Assembly: GCF_018403325.1 (NCBI RefSeq)
Contig: NZ_BOSL01000018.1
Location: forward strand, 39,760 to 103,759
Reading direction: 5' to 3'
DNA: 64,000 nucleotides
From: Paenibacillus vini
Lineage (GTDB): Bacteria > Bacillota > Bacilli > Paenibacillales > Paenibacillaceae
Shown: piece after piece, positions 60,263 to 64,000 of the stretch
How the letters are laid out: each line of letters starts with the position of its first letter
Numbering within the stretch: the first letter of the stretch is position 1
The notes under the pieces: model-generated
Told to the model about the DNA's origin: nothing
Databases searched by the model: none
Seen by the model: only the letters and a program-made list of their open reading frames with translations
Position numbers and translations under genes: made by a program

Positions 60263-62581
60263 TTATTTCAGGGAAATCTGCAATTCCGTCTTGCCGGAGA
60301 AGGAAGTCACCGAAACCGTTCCTTCATTAGTAAGCTCCCCGCCTTGAACGGAAGCCACTTCACCCATGCCGTGCAGCGAAACTTTGAATGCTTTTCCGGC
60401 ACCTTGAGCGCCGAGAGTTACTTTGGAGCCTTGGCGAACCGCGGTAACGGTCAGTTCGGTTTCACCCTTCATGTTGCGGACCGTGCGCGTTACAGTAACG
60501 CCTTCTTGCAGCTGGTACAATCCGAGCTCTACGCCGTCTGCGAAGTCATAATCCGGACGGCTGTTGTTAGCGCCTTTTGCCAGGATGGAGTTCTGGCGGA
60601 CAAACAACGGCAGGCCGAAGAAATCGTAAGTTTCTTTTTGCCATTTACCACCTTCGACAGTTTTGCCTGTGAGCAGGTGGGTCCAAGTGCCTTCCGGCAT
60701 GAAGTAGGTAACTTCCCCGGTTTCGCTGAATACCGGAGCAACCAGCAAGGAATCGCCCAACATATATTGACGATCCAGCGTCTCGGTAGCCGGGTCATTC
60801 GGGAATTCCAGGAACATGGCGCGCATGGTCGGAACACCTTTTTCCGTAGCATAAACAGCTGTATCGAACAGGTATGGCATCAGGCTGCATTTCAGCTTGG
60901 TGAAGAAACGGGTAACGTCAACCGCTTCATCATCATAAGCCCAAGGCACCCGGTACGAGCTGCTTCCGTGCAGACGGCTATGGCTGGACATCAGGCCGAA
61001 TGCGAGCCAGCGCTTGAACACATGAACCGGAGCGGTGTTTTCGAAACCGCCGATATCATGGCTCCAGAAGCCGAAGCCGGACAATCCGAGCGACAGACCG
61101 CCGCGAAGGCTTTCCGCCATCGATTCATAATCCGCATAGCAATCCCCGCCCCAGTGTACAGGGAATTTCTGTCCGCCGACGGTAGCCGAACGGGCAAACA
61201 GCGCCGCTTCGTTCTTGCCAAGCTTCTCTTCCAGGACTTCAAATACCACTTTATTGTAAAGGTAAGTGTAGTAGTTGTGCATTTTGACCGGATCGGAGCC
61301 GTCATGGTAAACGACGTCGGTAGGAATCCGCTCGCCGAAGTCGGTCTTGAAGCTGTCGACGCCCATATCAACGAGTTCACGCAGGTAGCCGGCATACCAC
61401 TCGCAAGCTTCCGGGTTCGTAAAGTCAACCAGAGCCATTCCCGGCTGCCACAAATTCCATTGCCATACATCGCCGTTCGGCTTCTTCACGAGGTAGCCGT
61501 TTTGCTTGCCTTCTTCGAACAAACGGGAACGCTGACCGATGTAAGGGTTAATCCATACGCAAATTTTCAGGCCTTTTTCCTTCAAACGTTTCAGCATGCC
61601 GACAGGATCCGGGAATACCCGCTCATCCCATTTGAAATCCGTCCAATGGAACTCGCGCATCCAGAAGCAGTCGAAATGGAAGACATGCAGCGGAAGGTCT
61701 CTTTCGGCCATGCCGTCAACAAAGGAATTGACCGTAGCTTCGTCATAATCGGTGGTAAACGAAGTCGTGAGCCACAGACCGAACGACCATGCCGGCGGCA
61801 ACGCAGGTTTGCCGGTCAATGCGGTGTATTTATCAAGTACATCCTTCGGCTCAGGTCCGTCGATAACGAAATATTCAATCGATTCGCCTGGTACGCTGAA
61901 TTGAACTTTTTTCACTTTTTCAGAAGCTACTTCAAAGGAAACGCCGCCCGGGTCATTTACCAATACACCGTAGCCTTTATTAGTTACATAAAACGGAATG
62001 TTCTTATAGGATTGTTCGGAGCTTGTGCCGCCGTCTTTGTTCCAAATGTCGACAACCTGTCCGTTCTTGATAAAGGACGTAAAACGTTCGCCCAAACCGT
62101 AAACGAGTTCACCAACGCTTAAGTCGAGCTCTTCGCGCATGAAGGTGTTTCCGCCGGCTTCGGTCACGTGTGCCATCGATTTAAACGCACTACCTGTAAG
62201 GCGCTGAGTTCCGCGATAGAAATCCACCGACCACTGCGCACCTTTGTTAATGCGTACGCTGAGATTGCCGCTTTTGAGTTCGGCATACTCATCGTTTTCG
62301 GTAATTACTGCATGATCGCCGCCCTTAGCCAATTCAAAGTTAGGCCCATGATCCACAGTACCGGCAAAATGCACAAGCTTGACGCCGATTACGCCAGGAA
62401 GCGGGGAGTGGAAATGTACGGTAAGAAGCGTTGTATTAATCATATCGCCGCGTCCGCGAAGCGGAGTAGTCGAAGCTGAAGCTGTCAGTGTATGATTCTG
62501 TTCCATAAAATCGTATGCTTGAACCGCAGTGGAAAGCGTGTATCCATCACGAATCAGCCAGTTGCCATCGGTAAATTTCAT
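60263..62581 (-). CDS. yicI: GH31 alpha-xylosidase (YicI type), cytoplasmic
   Basis: The protein has 772 residues, the length of E. coli YicI, with which its start (MKFTDGNWLI) also agrees. The nucleophile Asp is in FKTDFGE (D414; YicI D416) and the acid/base Asp in HWGGDCYADYES (D480; YicI D482). Cys305 and Phe306 in FDCFW and Lys412 correspond to YicI residues tied to xyloside rather than glucoside preference. No signal peptide. It releases alpha-1,6-xylose from the non-reducing end of xyloglucan oligosaccharides. It is divergent from an AraC gene across about 140 bases. Confidence 0.96.
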   Translation of the reverse strand: MKFTDGNWLIRDGYTLSTAVQAYDFMEQNHTLTASASTTPLRGRGDMINTTLLTVHFHSPLPGVIGVKLVHFAGTVDHGPNFELAKGGDHAVITENDEYAELKSGNLSVRINKGAQWSVDFYRGTQRLTGSAFKSMAHVTEAGGNTFMREELDLSVGELVYGLGERFTSFIKNGQVVDIWNKDGGTSSEQSYKNIPFYVTNKGYGVLVNDPGGVSFEVASEKVKKVQFSVPGESIEYFVIDGPEPKDVLDKYTALTGKPALPPAWSFGLWLTTSFTTDYDEATVNSFVDGMAERDLPLHVFHFDCFWMREFHWTDFKWDERVFPDPVGMLKRLKEKGLKICVWINPYIGQRSRLFEEGKQNGYLVKKPNGDVWQWNLWQPGMALVDFTNPEACEWYAGYLRELVDMGVDSFKTDFGERIPTDVVYHDGSDPVKMHNYYTYLYNKVVFEVLEEKLGKNEAALFARSATVGGQKFPVHWGGDCYADYESMAESLRGGLSLGLSGFGFWSHDIGGFENTAPVHVFKRWLAFGLMSSHSRLHGSSSYRVPWAYDDEAVDVTRFFTKLKCSLMPYLFDTAVYATEKGVPTMRAMFLEFPNDPATETLDRQYMLGDSLLVAPVFSETGEVTYFMPEGTWTHLLTGKTVEGGKWQKETYDFFGLPLFVRQNSILAKGANNSRPDYDFADGVELGLYQLQEGVTVTRTVRNMKGETELTVTAVRQGSKVTLGAQGAGKAFKVSLHGMGEVASVQGGELTNEGTVSVTSFSGKTELQISLK

Positions 62582-62719
62582 CTGTTATATACCGCCTTTC
62601 GATTCACTTTTCATAATTATCACTATTAAACTGCTTACACTTGCATTATACTGATTGAAAAGGAAATATTCTAACATAATTCGATGATATTATAACACTA
62701 TATTGATGAGGTGACTTTC

Positions 62720-63622
62720 ATGGATCAAGCACTCCGACGCTCTCTGAAAGAAAGCAAATCGCACGGTAGTGAGCATCTTCCATTTGGAACCTACTGGTAC
62801 AGTTATGGCCCCGGCGAGCACGTTATTGACTGCCACTGGCATGAAGAACCCGAAATATTCTACTGCATAGACGGCGAGACGGTGTTCCAGGTCGATACCG
62901 ATTATTTTACCGTCAAGGCCGGAGAAGCCGTATTCGTCGATGGTGGCGACATTCACGCCGCTCATGCCAGCGGAGAGACAGGCTGCTCTTTTTTCTCACT
63001 GGTCTTCGACACGCAATTGCTGGCCAGCGCTCATTACGACGCCGTGCAAGAAAATCTGATCCTTCCTTTGCAGGAAAGAAAAGCGACTTTTCCGAGACAT
63101 ATCCGGCATGCCGAAAGCTTTGAGGTCAGCCTGCTGGACCATATTGTGTCCATCATGAAAGGCTGCAGCGTGCAATCCCCCGGCTACGAAGGCTCGGTTA
63201 AGGGTCATCTCTACCTTATGTTGGCGGAGATTATCGCACAAGGTAAAACTTGCAACCGGACCGCAAGCAACCGGAGCGAGTCTTCAAAAATCGAGCGCCT
63301 CAAAACCGTGATTCACTATATTCAGCACAATTATGAGCACCCGATCCGCCTGTCTGAGCTCGCTGCGCTCGTTCCGATGAGCGAAGGCCAGTTCTGCCGT
63401 TTCTTCAAATCCATGACCCGGCAAACTCCGATGGACTATATTAACTCCTACCGGATTCGACAGGCCGTCGAACTGCTGCGGCAACCGGAACGAAAAATTT
63501 CCGATGTTGCGCTAGAGGTCGGTTACGACAATATCAGCTACTTTATCCGGGTATTCCGCAAGACCATGAACTGCTCGCCTTCGGAATTCCGAAAAAAACT
63601 CCAAAGCCGGATCGAAGCCTAG
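62720..63622 (+). CDS. AraC family transcriptional regulator (cupin sensor)
   Basis: About 300 residues from the ATG at 62720, which has GAGGTGA upstream; a GTG nine bases earlier is inside that site. The cupin domain shows CHWHEEPEIFYCIDGETVFQVDTDYFTVKAGEAVFVDGGDIHAAHA (about residues 35-85), and the C-terminus has two AraC helix-turn-helix units (LSELAALVPMSEGQFCRFFK and ISDVALEVGYDNISYFIRVFRK). It is divergent from the GH31 alpha-xylosidase gene and is its probable activator. Confidence 0.93.
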   Translation: MDQALRRSLKESKSHGSEHLPFGTYWYSYGPGEHVIDCHWHEEPEIFYCIDGETVFQVDTDYFTVKAGEAVFVDGGDIHAAHASGETGCSFFSLVFDTQLLASAHYDAVQENLILPLQERKATFPRHIRHAESFEVSLLDHIVSIMKGCSVQSPGYEGSVKGHLYLMLAEIIAQGKTCNRTASNRSESSKIERLKTVIHYIQHNYEHPIRLSELAALVPMSEGQFCRFFKSMTRQTPMDYINSYRIRQAVELLRQPERKISDVALEVGYDNISYFIRVFRKTMNCSPSEFRKKLQSRIEA

Positions 63623-64000
63623 ATTGACCGGCTCAAACGCCTTCAGCTAATATTCCTTTTTTCCCGGAGATTCATACTTGCTAGGGCTCTACCGTCCTAC
63701 AAGATGTCTCGTCGCCAAGCCGGCTTATCGTGTTTATGATTCACAAACCTATCATACCGCCTACTGAAAGCGCTTTAATACATCCATTATTAGTCACATT
63801 TTCATGTGAAAATTTAACTTCAACTATCTAAAATTGCTGAGCTGCAAATGCAGAACGAACTTTATTGGATATTCGGCTAGGCCCCTTAAATCCGGAGTCT
63901 TACCCACCAAAAATGGCTCGTTCGCATAATAGCTCACTATTTCAAACAATTACATCGCTTTATGAAATTCAGACGTATCCTCCTGCGTTTTAACCCAAAC
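63623..64000. other. Gene-free right end with a cre-like site and an overlapping palindrome
   Basis: I see no coding frame or RNA gene in these 378 bases. TGAAAGCGCTTTAA (63765-63778) resembles a CcpA cre box with one mismatch at its end, and TCACAT-TTTC-ATGTGA (63794-63809) is a dyad that overlaps a second one (ATTTTCA/TGAAAAT). They probably belong to the promoter of a gene beyond the window. Confidence 0.5.

Noticed and set aside
60344-62122. Long open frame of 592 codons on the plus strand opposite the GH31 gene
   Set aside because: It is fully antisense to a clear alpha-xylosidase with catalytic motifs, has no recognisable domain and no ribosome site, and is explained by codon bias of the real gene.
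1-64000. CRISPR arrays, insertion sequences, prophage, tRNA or rRNA genes
   Set aside because: I saw no regularly spaced repeats, transposase or phage structural genes, CCA-ended cloverleaf or rRNA-like stretch. A dedicated scan (tRNAscan-SE, Infernal) would settle this for small RNAs.

Overview
The window looks like chromosomal DNA from a spore-forming Firmicute of the Paenibacillus type. The signs are strong GGAGG-type ribosome binding sites, SLH-anchored surface enzymes, many AraC regulators and carbohydrate ABC importers without their own ATPase, a spoVAC-spoVAD-spoVAE operon, and the Firmicute yqeG-yqeH-aroE-yhbY-nadD-yqeK-rsfS core cluster. I see no rRNA, tRNA, CRISPR array, insertion sequence or prophage.

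Layout. 1-11.9 kb (minus strand): a carbohydrate-type ABC importer operon under a LacI regulator. It contains a lipoprotein-type binding-protein gene broken by a one-base frameshift, a very large second binding protein carrying two galactose-binding-like domains, two permeases, a secreted NHL/TPR protein with a membrane anchor, a YIP1 membrane protein and a membrane-anchored DUF5696 protein that runs off the left edge. 12-14.7 kb: an ABC-2 transporter (ATPase plus two permeases). 14.9-19.0 kb (plus): an AraC regulator, then an operon of two Gfo/Idh/MocA oxidoreductases flanking a ThuA protein. 19.0-25.7 kb: a uronate (pectin-type) catabolic cluster of eda, an unrecognised toroid-like protein that may be an oligouronide lyase, kduI, a DeoR regulator, kduD and kdgK. 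25.9-29.5 kb: RNase J, an SGNH hydrolase and a methyltransferase. 29.5-34.9 kb: the conserved ribosome-assembly/NAD/shikimate cluster. 35-39.6 kb: a MoxR-DUF58-transglutaminase operon. 39.8-41.7 kb: the spoVA genes. 41.8-43.7 kb: a gene-poor stretch with a 168-bp terminally inverted element, a candidate 25-residue membrane protein, an M42 peptidase and an intergenic inverted repeat. 43.7-44.7 kb: an APH-type kinase.

44.8-63.6 kb is best read as a xyloglucan utilisation locus. A secreted, SLH-anchored GH9 endoglucanase would cut the backbone at the cell surface, and an ABC importer (lipoprotein plus two permeases, in an operon with a YesM-type kinase) would take up the oligosaccharides. Signal-less GH31 alpha-xylosidase, GH42 beta-galactosidase and GH95 alpha-L-fucosidase would then remove exactly the three side-chain sugars of fucosylated xyloglucan in the cytoplasm. 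Two AraC regulators are divergent from the GH42 and GH31 genes. The substrate assignment is an inference from the enzyme families present.

The least described parts are the DUF5696/YIP1/NHL/fused-binding-protein import operon, the toroid-like protein of the uronate cluster, and the 41.8-42.1 kb repeat with its neighbouring tiny membrane ORF. Several genes appear to start at TTG or GTG; those starts were chosen from Shine-Dalgarno spacing.
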